Assembly (NCBI GenBank): GCA_029721515.1
Contig: CM056552.1
Location: 15,664,001 to 15,728,000 of the forward strand
Direction of reading: 5' to 3'
Length of the DNA stretch: 64,000 nucleotides
From: Synanceia verrucosa
Lineage: Eukaryota; Chordata; Actinopteri; Perciformes; Synanceiidae
Part shown: one piece after another, positions 26,213-37,000 of the stretch
Position numbering within the stretch: position 1 is the first letter of the stretch
Layout: the number at the start of each line of letters is the position of its first letter
Notes under the pieces: model-generated
Seen by the model: the letters and a program-made list of their open reading frames with translations, nothing else
Told to the model about the DNA's origin: nothing
Database searches by the model: none
Translations under genes and position numbers: made by a program

Positions 26213-26460
26213 CAGCAAGAAGGTACCGGGCCATTTCTGTGTGGAGTTTGTATGTTCTCCCCGTGTCTACGTGGGTTCTCTCCGGGTAGTCCGGCTTCCT
26301 CCCACCATCCAAAAACATGTATGGGGATTAGATTAATTGGCTAATTTAAATTGACCGTAGATGTGACGTGAGCGTTTGGATGTCTCTGTGTGTCCTGTGA
26401 TGAACTGGAAACTTGTCCAGGGTATACCCTGCCTTTCACCCTAAGACACCTGGGATAGGC
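26213..26460 (+). repeat. tRNA-headed teleost SINE, truncated at a TA tract
   Basis: It shares 'TTCTCCCCGTGTCTACGTGG', 'CCTCCCACCATCCAAAAACA' and 'CTAATTTAAATTGACCGTAG' with the complete copy at 39188. It breaks off at GGGATAGGC, where the (TA)n tract begins, so its 3' tail is missing. The head upstream of AGCAAGAAGGTACCGGG is also lost. Confidence 0.7.
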
Positions 26461-26495
<35 letters not shown>

Positions 26496-26498
26496 TAT
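26461..26498. repeat. (TA)n microsatellite, left flank of the RLE-type LINE
   Basis: A TA run with one interruption. It abuts the 3' end of the LINE at 26499. Confidence 0.9.
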
Positions 26499-27420
26499 GT
26501 AGGGTGGTATCCGTGTTATCCTCAACTCAACCTCGGGTTCTCTATCAGAGTCCTGGGAGTTTGAGGATTCTGTGCAGTATCTTCGCTGTTCCAAGGACTG
26601 CACCTTCCACATTTGTTCCAGCTGTTCTTTCAACCCTTGGTACTTCTCAACCTTTTCGTGCTCCTTCTTCTTGATGTTGGCATCAGCTGGTACCGCTACA
26701 TCTATCACCACTGCTGTCTGCTGCTCTTTGTCCACCACCATGTCCGGTTGGTTAGCCAGGAGCTGTTTGTCAGTCTGGATGCTGAAATCCCACAGGACCT
26801 TAGCCTTGTTGTTCTTAACCACCTTTGGTGGTATGTCCCATTGGGATTTGGGTACTTCTAGTCCATACTGGGTACAGATGTTCCTGTACACTATCCCAGC
26901 CACTTGGTTGTGCATATACGCTGATCCAGCTAGCATCTTACATCCTGGACTGTCTCAGGGGCCTCCTTACACAGCCTGCACCTTGGGTCTGGTCTACTGT
27001 TGTAGATCCTGGCCTCTATAGCCCTCATACTCAGGGCCTGTTCTTGTGCTGCCATGATCTGTGCCTCTGTGCTGCCTGTCAGCCCAGCATTTTCCAGCCA
27101 CTGGTAGGTCTTCTTGATATCAGCCACATCCTCTATCTGATGGTGGTACATGCCATGTAGGGGCTTGTCCCTCCATGTTGTCTGCTCCTCACCCTCCTCA
27201 CAGTCTTCAGGTTTCTGCAGCCTGAGGCTTTCACTGAGCAGTCTTTTGGGGCCATTTTCCTGATGTAAGCTTGGATTTTGTTTCATCCTGGACAGTGGCT
27301 CTGGCTCTGCTCACGAGTCCTCGGCCTCCCTCTTTCCTCTTAGTGTGCAGCCTCAGGGTGCTGGACTTAGGGTGAAACCCTCCGTGTATGGTGAGGAGCT
27401 TCCTTGTCTTGATACCAGTA
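26499..27420 (-). mobile_element. R2/R4-superfamily-like LINE, 5'-truncated, C-terminal endonuclease part
   Basis: The minus strand from 27420 reads RKLLTIHGGFHPKSSTLRLH, TKRKEGGRGLVS and SLRLQKPEDCEEGEEQTTWR. It then gives a CCHC-like knuckle start CRLCKEAPETVQ, HNQVAGIVYRNICTQYGLEV and an NQPDMV...TAVVIDVAVPADANIKKKEH block with KYQGLKEQLEQMW. PD followed by a spaced VIDVAVP, after a Cys/His motif, is the layout of the C-terminal restriction-like endonuclease of R2/R4/NeSL-type LINEs. A frameshifted end reads TAKILHRILKLPGL-stop near 26530. The element is 5'-truncated and frameshifted, hence inactive. It sits between two TA tracts, which suggests insertion into TA-rich DNA. Confidence 0.7.
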
Positions 27421-27428
27421 TAAATATA

Positions 27429-27488
<60 letters not shown>
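27421..27488. repeat. (TA)n microsatellite, right flank of the RLE-type LINE
   Basis: An almost pure TA run of roughly 65 bp between the LINE and the Tc1-like element. Confidence 0.95.
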
Positions 27489-27491
<3 letters not shown>

Positions 27492-28570
27492 CCAAATGTA
27501 TTCGCTCACCTGCCTAGTCTCACATATGAACTTAAGTGACATCCCATTCCTAATCCATAGGGTTCAATATGACGTCGGTCCACCCTTTGCAGCCAACAGC
27601 CTCAACTCTTCTGGGAAGGCTGTCCACAAGGTTTAGGAGTGTGTTTATGGGAATTTTTGACCATTCTTCCAGAAGTGTATTTGTGAGGTCACACACTGAT
27701 GTTGAATGAGAAGGCCTGGCTCTCAGTCTATACTCTAATTCATCCCAAAAGTGTTCTATCGGGTTGAGGTCAGGACTCTGTGCAGGCCAGTCAAGTTTAT
27801 CCACACCAGACTCTGTCATCCATGTCTTTATGGATCTTGCTTTGTGCACTGGTGCACAGTCATGTTGGAAGAGGAAGGGGCCAGCTCCAAACTGTTCCCA
27901 CAAAGTTGGGAGCATGGAATTGTCCAAAATGTCTTGGTATGCTGAAGCATTCAGAGTTCCTTTCACTGGAACTAAGGGGCCAAGCCCAGCTCCTGAAAAA
28001 CAACCCCACACCATAATCCCCCCTCCACCAAAGTTTACAATTGGCACAATGCTGTCCGACAAGTATCGTTCTCCTGGCAACCGCCTAACCCAGACTCATC
28101 CATCAGATTGCCAGATGGAGAAGTCTGATTCGTCACTCCAGAGAACACGTCTCCACTTTGCATTGCACTTGGTGATGTATGGCTTGGATGCAGCTGCTCG
28201 GCTATGGAAACCCATTCTATGGAGCTCTCTGCACACTGTTCTTGAGCTAATCTGAAGGCCACATGAAGTTTGGAGGTCTGTAGCGATGAACTCTGCAGAA
28301 AGTTGGCGATCTCTTCGCATTACTTCCACGTTCTTATAATACAGCTGACAGTTGACTGTGGAATATTTAGGAGTGAGGAAATTTCACGACTGGATTTGTT
28401 GCACAGGTGGCATCCTATCACAGTTCCATGCTGGAATTCACTGAGCTCCTGAGAGCGACCCATTCTTTCACACGTTTGTAAAAGCAGTCTGCATGCCTAG
28501 GTGCTTGATTTTATACATCTGTGGCCATGGAAGTGATTGAAACACCTGATTCTGATTATTTGGATGGGTG
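27489..28570 (-). mobile_element. Tc1-like DNA transposon with broken transposase
   Basis: The minus-strand transposase begins at about 28463 (MGRSQELSEFQHGTVIGCHL, an N-terminal helix-turn-helix). It shifts frame at about 28325, continues MRRDRQLSAEFIATDLQTSC and WSDESDFSIWQSDG, meets a stop, and resumes to 27550 (VNFGGGGIMVWGCFSG, FLFQHDCAPVHKA, SPDLNPIEHFWDEL). The D...D34E triad blocks (SDES, QHDCAPVH, SPDLNPIE) are visible. The left end begins TTGCCAAATGTATTCGCTCACC. The right terminal repeat is cut short at ATTATTTGGATGGGTG, where a TTAA-type element begins. The element abuts a TA tract, as expected for TA-targeting mariner/Tc1 elements. Confidence 0.8.
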
Positions 28571-28914
28571 GCACAAGAGGGTGCTCTCACGCAGCCTGTG
28601 AGAAATTGAGAAATATTGGGGCTTCTGGGATTTGTAGTCAGGACATAAAGAGATGGTATACGCCACAGAGATCAAACCAGGAAGTGGAGATGATGGAGAT
28701 CAGAGAGCAAAACAAACAGAATCTGGTCAAAAAATGGCGTTTTTGGTGGGAGTGGCCTCTACTCTATCTAAGTCTTTTTCATTATGAAATAGAGAGCTAT
28801 CCAGTGTTTTCAGAGACAGTTCAAAATATCTGCGGGTCTTAAAAAAATGACTCAAAATGGCCGAAAATGCTGGCACTTTCAGTTTTATGAAACGGCTGGC
28901 ACTAAAAGAGTTAA
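28571..28914 (-). mobile_element. TTAA-type (piggyBac-like) MITE, truncated copy
   Basis: This is the inverse of the element at 57373. It shares GCACAAGAGGGTGCTCTCAC, TCTGGGATTTGTAGTC, 'TACGCCACAGAGATCAAACC' and AAAATGGCCGAAAATGCTGG. It ends GGCACTAAAAGAGTTAA at 28914. The other terminal 50 bp or so is missing where it meets the Tc1 element. There is no coding content. Confidence 0.65.
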
Positions 28915-28924
28915 AGCTGCTTGG

Positions 28925-29190
28925 GACGACGACAGAAACCATGAAGTGTCTTAACTTGTTGCAACACTGAACAGTTTGTCATGTTGGGAAAATGAAAGGA
29001 TCAACTCCACTCCCATGTATGGTAAAGACACCGCCAGCAGCCACTTAGCTTAGCATAACATAGCATATAGACTGGAAACAGGGGAACAGTTAGCCTTGTC
29101 CAAAGGTAACAAAATGTATTCATCAACAGCTCGAAAGCTCTCAAATCAATACTTTATATCTTGTTTGTTTGAGCCTTTCAAAAATAAAGG
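28925..29190 (-). repeat. Percomorph-type short repeat (TTAGCTTAGCATA / ACTGGAAACAGGG)
   Basis: The sequence contains GACACCGCCAGCAGCCACTTAGCTTAGCATA and ATAGACTGGAAACAGGGGAA (split here into recognisable blocks at about 29030-29085). These are the hallmark blocks of a short non-coding element that recurs in this window at 17849, 33355, 36388 and 46483. The boundaries are approximate. Confidence 0.5.
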
Positions 29191-29385
29191 TAGTCACTGT
29201 ACGGCTTAAACAAACAAAATGGATTTGATTGGTGTGTGTGTGTGTGTGTGTGTTACACCTGGTGAGGCTCTGCTTCAGTCGAGGTTCAAGGTCGTTCTGA
29301 TGCCATCTGAAAGTCTGTGAAAGAGGCCTTCAGTAGAGCAACACCGTGAGGCTGGAACATGTTATTTAAGTCATGCCAGTGTGTA

Positions 29386-29418
<33 letters not shown>

Positions 29419-29869
29419 CACACAGGAACATCACTCATCACTGAGCTGATCAATAAAAAATGTACCAAATAATGATTTTCTTTTTTAATCTACGCTTGCT
29501 TGTTTTGGAGTTAAAACCATAGTTTTTCCTGGTTGAAACACTTTGGAAAATTATATTTTAACACCAAAGTCCATCTGGAAACATCTGGAAACATTTTAAT
29601 GACAATGACAATGAGTCCTGGGGGTTTCCATGTTTGAGAGGACTGTCAATGGGATGAGACAGCAACAGTTTCTGCTTTGCTATGTTTTCCAATAATATTA
29701 ATGTGTGCAATTACAATACACATTAAAAAAAGATAAGTGCACATTGAAAATTCCCAGCACACTCCAAAACACAAAACAAAGCAAACACGCAATCTGCAAT
29801 CTGGCAAATATTTGCCCACGATGCAGAAGTGTGGCAGTAGTATTTGCTCTGCCAAAGTTTCGCTTCTTC
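29191..29869. other. Upstream region of cyp24a1, no gene
   Basis: (TG)n tracts lie at about 29232-29252 and 29390-29418. No exon or further mobile element is recognised. Confidence 0.45.
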
Positions 29870-29875
29870 CAATCT

Positions 29876-29912
29876 GGTCGGTCTGAAACGGTTCAAGTGA
29901 ACCGCGTCACCT
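29876..29912 (-). promoter_or_regulatory. Vitamin D response element (DR3) with VSE-like motif, cyp24a1 promoter
   Basis: On the minus strand, 29912-29898 reads AGGTGA CGC GGTTCA. These are two half-sites that both fit RGKTSA, in direct repeat with a 3-bp spacer, the consensus for a VDR/RXR heterodimer. About 13 bp away, 29876-29884 reads GGTCGGTCT, close to the TGTCGGTCA vitamin-D-stimulating element that I recall beside the proximal VDRE of rat Cyp24. The site lies about 160 bp upstream of the TATA-like sequence and 315 bp upstream of the start codon. Motif and position are seen in the sequence. Function is inferred from the known autoregulation of CYP24A1. Confidence 0.65.
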
Positions 29913-30030
29913 CCGATGTGCATGTGTTTATTTATAAAGGGGGGTGGATGAGAGTACTTACTCTGGGGTCACATACGACCCTCCCAACGTGGAAAAATGA
30001 ATGGTGGGCTCGACGGGCACACCGGCCCCT

Positions 30031-30080
30031 GATTGGTTCAGTGCACGGCAGGAATAAACACTCTCAGGGTATATATATAT
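30031..30080 (+). promoter_or_regulatory. Putative cyp24a1 core promoter (inverted CCAAT and TATA)
   Basis: GATTGG at 30031-30036 is an inverted CCAAT box, overlapping a GGTTCA nuclear-receptor half-site (30035-30040). GTATATATATAT at 30069-30080 could be the TATA box, placing transcription start near 30100-30110. A second TATA-like TTTATAAAG lies at about 29931. The start site is not visible from sequence alone. Confidence 0.45.
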
Positions 30081-30160
30081 TGCGGTAAGGTGTGACACTT
30101 CCAAGAAACGAGAAATCCCCCACAAGAAAATAAAGGAGAACTGCTACTGGTGAACACTAG

Positions 30161-30161
<1 letters not shown>

Positions 30162-30211
<50 letters not shown>
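30162..30211 (+). repeat. (TTA)n microsatellite in the presumed cyp24a1 5'UTR
   Basis: About 16-17 TTA units end 16 bp before the cyp24a1 ATG at 30228. If transcription starts near 30100, the tract lies in the leader of the mRNA. Confidence 0.9.
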
Positions 30212-30227
30212 TTAAAACAACTTGATC

Positions 30228-33200
30228 ATGAGGGCGCAGATCCAAAAAGTTCCTCAGATCGTTGAGCTCCTGAAGAAGAAGTCTGTCGGGCTGCAACACT
30301 TCAAGCCCACGTCCTCAGTGTGCGTCCTGGAGCAGAAGGATGCTGTGGAGGCTGCGCGCTGCCCTCATGCTGCCTCCAGGGCGCACAGCCTGGACTCGAT
30401 CCCCGGACCCACTAATTGGCCGTTTGTCGGCAGTCTGGTTCAGCTCCTCCGGAAGGGAGGTCTGACTCGACAGCACGAGGCACTGGTACAGTAAAAGTAA
30501 CATTTTTTTGGTTTCTAAAGGAATTCAGTCTATTTTTAAACTAATTTATTTGTCAGTTTTAAACGAAAAAATATGTTGCATTTGAAAATAAACTATTTTA
30601 TGACCTTTTAAATGCTTTAGGTTGATTATCACAAGAAATTTGGCAAGATTTTCCGGATGAAGCTGGGCTCTTTTGAGTCGGTGCACATTGGCGCACCTTG
30701 CTTGCTGGAGGCGCTTTATAGGAAGGAGGGAAACTACCCTCAGAGACTGGAGATCAAACCCTGGACAGCATACAGAGACATGAGAGACGAGGCGTACGGA
30801 CTCCTCATCCTGTAAGCACATTTTACACTTCTCATGCTATTATCCAGCCTATAGAAAGTGTCCATTTCTGTCCATAAAATTGAATGCGTTAAATGTGTGT
30901 TTGCAGGGAGGGGAAAGACTGGCAGAGAGTGAGGAGCGCTTTCCAGCAGAAACTCATGAAGCCGACAGAGGTGGTGAAGCTTGATCGCAAAATAAACGAG
31001 GTCAGATTGAGATATTTATCTGTTTTGTTTTTGTTTTTTTTACATATGTGTGTTTATTCTGACGACTATTATCTGTAAATGCAGGTGTTGATGGACTTCG
31101 TGGGCAGAATTGGACAAATAAACGTCAGTGGAAGGATTGAAGACTTGTACTTCGAGCTGAATAAATGGTCGTTTGAGAGTAAGTTCAACTGATTTCTATT
31201 TAAATTATTACTTTGGGCTGCATGTGAGGATCAATTTAATTTCTCGGGCTCTTGTATAATTCATAAATTGTGGGGCGGGAAAATGGATGATAGCGTAGTC
31301 TTTTTCAAATGTCCAAAGATTGTTTCCTCATGAGACAAAGACAAGCTTTCACTTGAGAAGTTGGAACAAGAGAATGATTAAATTGATTCATTGATTACCC
31401 AAATAGTTGATAAGAGTTGCTCTATTGTTCATTATCTTGTTGGCCTAAAGCAGTTTGATCTATAAGGATCTCTAGGCTACACGTAATAGTTGTGACATTT
31501 TAACTTTGTAGAAATACATCAAGTTGTGATAATATTCAGTAATTTTCAAATTAAAAGCTCTGGACCAGTAAGTTCAGGGCAAGCTCTGAATGTCATTCTT
31601 TGCTTTTCTGTTGTCATTCAGCCATCTGCCTCGTCCTCTATGACAAGAGGTTCGGTCTCCTGCAGGAGGAAGTCAACGAGGAAGCCATGAACTTCATCAC
31701 CGCCGTGAAAACTGTGAGTTGGCCTGATGTCTGCAGACATGTGGTAGTTCGTCAGGTTCACCTCAGCCTCAGGTCAGCATGCAGCAGTTCAGCTGCTGAC
31801 CGACACTCACTGGGCTTTTACTGTGATTTACTGGGGCAAACCAATAGTGTCCACAGTCCAAGAGGCGATAAGTGACACAGTGACAAAGGTCTCTGGGTGC
31901 AAGAAACAACAGAAGACCTTGATAGCAATAGAAGTTTTCATGATGAGATTTAATGCCTTTTGTCTTTTCTTTGCAGATGATGAGCACATTTGGCATGATG
32001 ATGGTCACGCCGGTGGAGCTCCACAAGAGCCTCAACACCAAAACATGGCAGGACCATACGGCGGCGTGGGACCGCATCTTCAGCACAGGTACAAACACAA
32101 ACAAAGCTGCAGTACAGTTTGTCTTTAGTGATGTACAAACCAGTTTGAGCTCAGTTCCAGTCAGAGGTTAGATAGAGAGGAGCAGGGGAGGGGATTTGAA
32201 CTGAGTGCCTCACTGTTTTTGTGTACTTGACTCTTGGTAAATGGCTGCCAGAGTTGTAGTAAACCGCATGACCTAAGAGGGAGAAATCTGCCAAATATTT
32301 GTAGTGGCAGGAGGTGGGAGGGAGGGCATTGCGGTAGGAGGACGATGATGCTGTAGCTCATTGAAACACATAATTTACCAACATTTTTGATGGCAGACTT
32401 CACAAGGAAAAAGAGCTCTTGAGCTGTGAGAATGAGTTGAGGTATTATTAGAAGCAGAAGGTTGTCAGACATTAGGTCAGTTTTTTTTTTGAGTGTGTCA
32501 TGTGATTTTTATTTAATTGATGCTCAGCTCTTATAAGATTATGGCTCACATGAACAGTGAGGGATTAAACAAGTACAGAAATAGAGAGGCATTGACGGTC
32601 ATCCATATGACACAGACAATATGTGTAAGGACAAAACATTAGACCTGCACATTTAAAAGCGAACATTTACACAACGCCAATCTGATGCAGGCATCATATC
32701 AGGGAAAGTGAACCCAAAGCATGCTCACATAACTTGACCCAGTTTACACAACCCTGCAGCAGGGTTGGCAGGGTTATTACTACTGTCACATTAGCTGGTT
32801 TATAAAATATCATAAATTAATACACACATTACCCAGAGAGCCCAAGATTAAACCTTAAAATGTCTTGTTTCATCCGACAGTCAAGACAAAGAGATTCTTT
32901 ACAGCGAAGCAAATTCTCACTTTGGGGAAGCTAAGACTCAGAAAGTATTTGGCCTTTTTATTTGACAAATTATTTTTTTTTATTAATTTATATGTCATTG
33001 AAATTGTTGCAGATTGATAATCTGTCAAATGATCAGAATCACAGAAACTAACTTTTCTCAAAAAGCAGTGGCCACATGCAGAAAGTACACAACAGATGGA
33101 TGAGGCCAATGTGAGATTTAATCCTGTGGAAATCTGTATAATTGCATCTTTACTTCTTTGTGTTCCCTCAGCCAAAGTCTACATAGACAAGAAGCTAAAG

Positions 33201-36200
33201 AGGAACGCCGTCAGAGCTCCGGATGACTTAATTGGTGACATCTTACACCACAGCTGTCTCTCTAAGAAGGAGCTGTATGCTGCCATCACAGAGCTGCAGA
33301 TCGGAGGAGTTGAGACAGTGAGCGACATTTACGTCTACAAAGATATTTAATTTACAGTTATAGTTTGATATTTTGGAGAATATTCTTAATCACTTTCTTG
33401 CTGGGAGTTAGATGAGACCATCAATACCTGTCTCATATTGGAGAGTGGTATTGATCTTCTCATCAAGAAAGCAAATAACAGTATGTCCCCAAATGTCAAC
33501 CCATCACTTTAAAGATATTTCTGCATATTTCAGTATTCCCTGGGTGTGTATCTGCACCTTTTCTAACTGCAGTAGAGTTTCAGCCATGCAAGATGCAAGC
33601 ACCAAACTTTACAGGTGTGTTGTTGAGATCAAAATGATGGATGAGTTTTAGATTTGATTAGATTGAGCAACTCTTTTGATCCTTGGGCAGGGCAATTAAT
33701 GTGCAGTTTACCACTCATCCTTACTGTACATGTTAAAAAATAAACATACAAACAGATCAATAAATGACAGCAAGACAAGCGAATAGGGTAAAGTATACAT
33801 AGCATTAAAACAGACACTGTTAGAAGAACAGTCAATGAAAAGTGTCACTTGAAATGACTACTGTTGGAGTGCCTATTATTTGTAGATGGTTTGGTCCCAG
33901 CAGAGCTCTGTCTTCATTTCCATTTTACACTGTAAAAGGAAGAATGTCACAAAGCTGTGGCATAATACTGTACACTTCTGAACGAAGGCTAACCTTTTAA
34001 ACATTTCACCTTTTACCTATTTTCCTTCAAGGAGGGAAAGGAAGAAGAAAAAAAAACTGTTGATCCTCTAAAACAAACAGGTGCTGCAGTTACAGTGCTT
34101 CAGAAGCAGAAAGTGAATGTGATGTGGATGTAACTGAGGAGCCTTTGAGGGACCCCAAACATTCCTCAGCTCCCCTCAGGACCCCACTGAGGAATGCACT
34201 CACACAGTGACATCTCCTCTCTCCCTCTGTGTGTGTTTACGTTTCTCAGACTGCTAACAGTATGCTGTGGGCTATTTTCAACCTGTCACGTAACCCTGCC
34301 GCCCAGAGGAAATTGCTGGAGGAGATTAGAGCTGTGGTTGCCCCTGACCAGGACCCGTGTGGAGAGCACATCAAGAGCATGCCCTACCTCAAGGCCTGCC
34401 TCAAGGAATCCATGAGGTACAGTTGAACAGGGGCATGTTATACAAAACATCAAGCTGATGGCCACTTAAGTTATAAGTATATAATCAGCAGGCAGGGACT
34501 TCCAAAAGCAGTCACTATTTTGACGTATTTATTTATTAGGACAAACATGTAAATGTCTGGATGACACTGTCAGCCAGCTGGTTAATTCTCAACTGCAGTC
34601 ATTTGGTGAGATGTTTTTAAACCAGCAAAGTGAAGGTTAAATTTTATTGAAGAAAAGCAAGACATCATAAGGACAGAGATTAAAAACCGGATCTGACAGG
34701 AGTTTTACTTTTTAAATGTTTTATTACAGAAACTGTAATAAAAGTACACTAAGCAACAAAACACAGTCAAACACTAATTACGTCCATTTCTGAACACTTG
34801 CGGAGCAGCAATATGCAACAACATACAGCAATCATGATGGAGATCATGCTCAAACACAATGAACAGCACTGAAAAGCTCATACCACATACAGTATTATAA
34901 GGTAAATAGTCCACACGAACCTAGGCCACAGAGCTCATGGATCAAGTTAAAAATTGTGGCAGCTACACGTGACATGACATAACATCCGCCAATGAACTCC
35001 CAATCAGACGCTCTGGCTGCATCACGATTTTCCTCAGTACCACGGAGATTAAGAGGCAAAACACACATGACTGCCTCAAAACATGAGATATGGAGGCATG
35101 GTCGCAGCTTAAACCATGTGGTCACGTTAAAATCATCTCCTAAGGCCCTACATGGCCCACTCCCCTTCTCCCCTTCTTCTCGTGCAGTCCTAAGCTGCCT
35201 AACATGCAATTTAAGGCTAATAGCATAACCACATCATATAGGGAATGTAAACGACCCCTGACTGCAGATTATATCTCACCACATTTTACACTGTGAGAAA
35301 CATCAGAAGTATGTTTAGCTCCCATTAAACAGCTTAGATATGTGTGCTATGCTATACCTTAGCTTCACTATTCCCATGCATTTTTTTCCTTCATATTCGC
35401 ACAGGTTGTCACCATCAGTCCCGTTCACCAGCAGGACTCTGGACAAAGACACTGTGTTGGGAGATTATGCCATTCCCAAAGGAGTAAGTGGCTTAGTTCT
35501 TGTTGCCATACACCTGACATGAGCAGATTATGTTCTTGTATTAATTTACATTTGACTGATGTCTGAATGAAGTAAAAAGACTTGCTTTGCGTACTGTTCA
35601 AAGTCTAATTGGAGCAAGCATGTGTGCAACTCAGCAAACCGCATGGCAGGATTGGATTTACACTATCAAGCTCTTTATTGGAGTCGTTCTTTACTCTCGT
35701 AATCTACTGTGTCGAGCTATTTTGCTTCTCTGTTGCAATTGCTGAAAATTCTAGATATTTAATTGTTGTTTATGTTCATTTGCAGACAGTTTTAATGATA
35801 AACAGCCACGCACTGGGCTCCAACGAGGAGTACTTCGACGACGGAAAACAGTTCAAACCTGAGCGCTGGCTGAGGGAGAACAACACCATCAACCCCTTCG
35901 CCCATGTTCCCTTTGGCATCGGAAAGAGGATGTGCATTGGCCGGCGGCTGGCAGAGCTGCAGCTCCAGCTGGCCATGTGCTGGGTAAGTTCAGTTATTGA
36001 CTTTATCAGTCACATTAAAGCAGTGTGTCTGATTGCCACGTGACTCTCTTGAAGCTTTCATCAAATCCAGCTCTTGCTTGTGTTTTCCACAGTTGGTCAG
36101 AGATTATGAGATCGTGGCAACAGATAATGAGCCGCTCGATGTGATCCATTCAGGACTTTTGGTCCCCAACAGAGAACTTCCTGTGGCCTTCATCAAGAGA

Positions 36201-36203
36201 TGA
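30228..36203 (+). CDS. cyp24a1: 1,25-dihydroxyvitamin D 24-hydroxylase, mitochondrial (CYP24A1), 11 coding exons
   Basis: This mitochondrial cytochrome P450 inactivates 1,25-dihydroxyvitamin D3 and 25-hydroxyvitamin D3 by side-chain oxidation, taking electrons from adrenodoxin. Exons: 30228-30485, 30621-30811, 30907-31000, 31085-31178, 31622-31713, 31977-32088, 33172-33317, 34250-34416, 35405-35483, 35786-35983, 36093-36203. All introns are GT-AG and frame is kept, giving 513 residues (human 514 from memory). Visible motifs are the I-helix GGVETT (residues 325-330), the K-helix ExxR in LKESMR (E382, R385) and the haem loop FGIGKRMCIG with Cys461. Blocks such as YHKKFGKIFRMKLGSFESVH and RMCIGRRLAELQLQLAMCW identify the subfamily. 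The basic N-terminus fits a mitochondrial presequence. The ATG chosen is the first in the exon-1 frame; an upstream TTG codon is ignored. The gene looks intact and is probably induced by vitamin D through the upstream DR3. Confidence 0.96.
33355..33515. repeat. Percomorph-type short repeat in cyp24a1 intron 7
   Basis: 'GAGAGTGGTATTGATCTTCT' and CATCAAGAAAGCAAATAACAG match the family also seen at 36388 and 46483. It is diverged and non-coding. Confidence 0.5.
33640..33790. repeat. Short dispersed repeat in cyp24a1 intron 7
   Basis: The block 'GATTGAGCAACTCTTTTGAT' CCTTGGGCAGGGCAATT resembles teleost repeats of the TTTTTATTGATCCC type. A related piece may lie at 53290-53400. The assignment is tentative. 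Confidence 0.3.
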
Positions 36204-37000
36204 GGTGAGTAGATCTAATGTAGTATAAATACAAATAAGCATAAGTATTTATAATATAAATACCAAAATGACAGATTATTGTTTTTTTGGGGGCATGGTT
36301 GTGTGGGGCTTTTATTCGGCTCACTGGGAAAATGAGTTATATAACACCTCGTAATGGCAAATCATTGTTTTTGCACTTGTATTAGATGATACAAGTGGCT
36401 ATCTGTTTCCCCCTGTTTCCAGTCTTTATGCTAAGCTCACTGGCTGTAGCTTCATGTCCACCACACAGACATCGATGAGAGTGATGTCACTGTCATTCTA
36501 TCCACCAACAACAAGTGGATCATCCAAATTGTCTCACTGTTATATGTTGTTTCTTATTTGCAGAAACATTGATACTAATGCATTATTATTTCTCCTCTCC
36601 CGTGACTCTCAGGCTTCATAATCAACACTTGGGGATGTAGTGACAGGAAGATGAAACCTCTGTTGCCACGGCCCCTTCATGGACCAGTGACTCCCTGTAT
36701 TGCTGCTCTGTAAATAGAAAAAAGACACATTTTTAAAAATATAATCATGCCATAGATACCTCAAACTTATTTAAAACTATTACTTATGACTGATAATGAC
36801 TGACAAAATACCAGGCACATAGCCTACACAGCTGCCTTGGTACAACATTCAGTTTGTACATAACAACTGGTATTTTCATCAGTTTTTCGTCAATTTTCAT
36901 TGTGTATATAATGTGATATTATAATATTGTGATATTGTACATTGTTTTATGTAGAGACATATTTTATTCACTGAAATAAATGCATTCATGAATGCATTAA
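36204..37000 (+). other. cyp24a1: cyp24a1 3'UTR with terminal intron and polyA signal
   Basis: One base after the stop codon is a strong donor (GTGAGT at 36205). A candidate acceptor, CTCTCCCGTGACTCTCAG, precedes 36613, so the last exon (36613 to about 37000) would be entirely non-coding. AATAAA occurs at 36975-36980. The arrangement resembles mammalian CYP24A1, whose last exon is untranslated as I recall. The intron contains a short percomorph-type repeat at about 36388-36525. Confidence 0.65.
36388..36525. repeat. Percomorph-type short repeat in the cyp24a1 3'UTR intron
   Basis: 'CCCCCTGTTTCCAGTCTTTA' TGCTAAGCTCACTGGCTGTAGCTTCATGT is a well-preserved part of the family noted at 28925. It continues toward GAGAGTGATGTCACTGTC. 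Confidence 0.6.

Noticed and set aside
26572..27021. 149-codon plus-strand frame near 26.6 kb
   Set aside because: It is antisense to the RLE-type LINE, whose minus-strand frame has clear domain similarity.
27764..28255. 163-codon plus-strand frame near 28 kb
   Set aside because: It is the opposite strand of the Tc1-like transposase.
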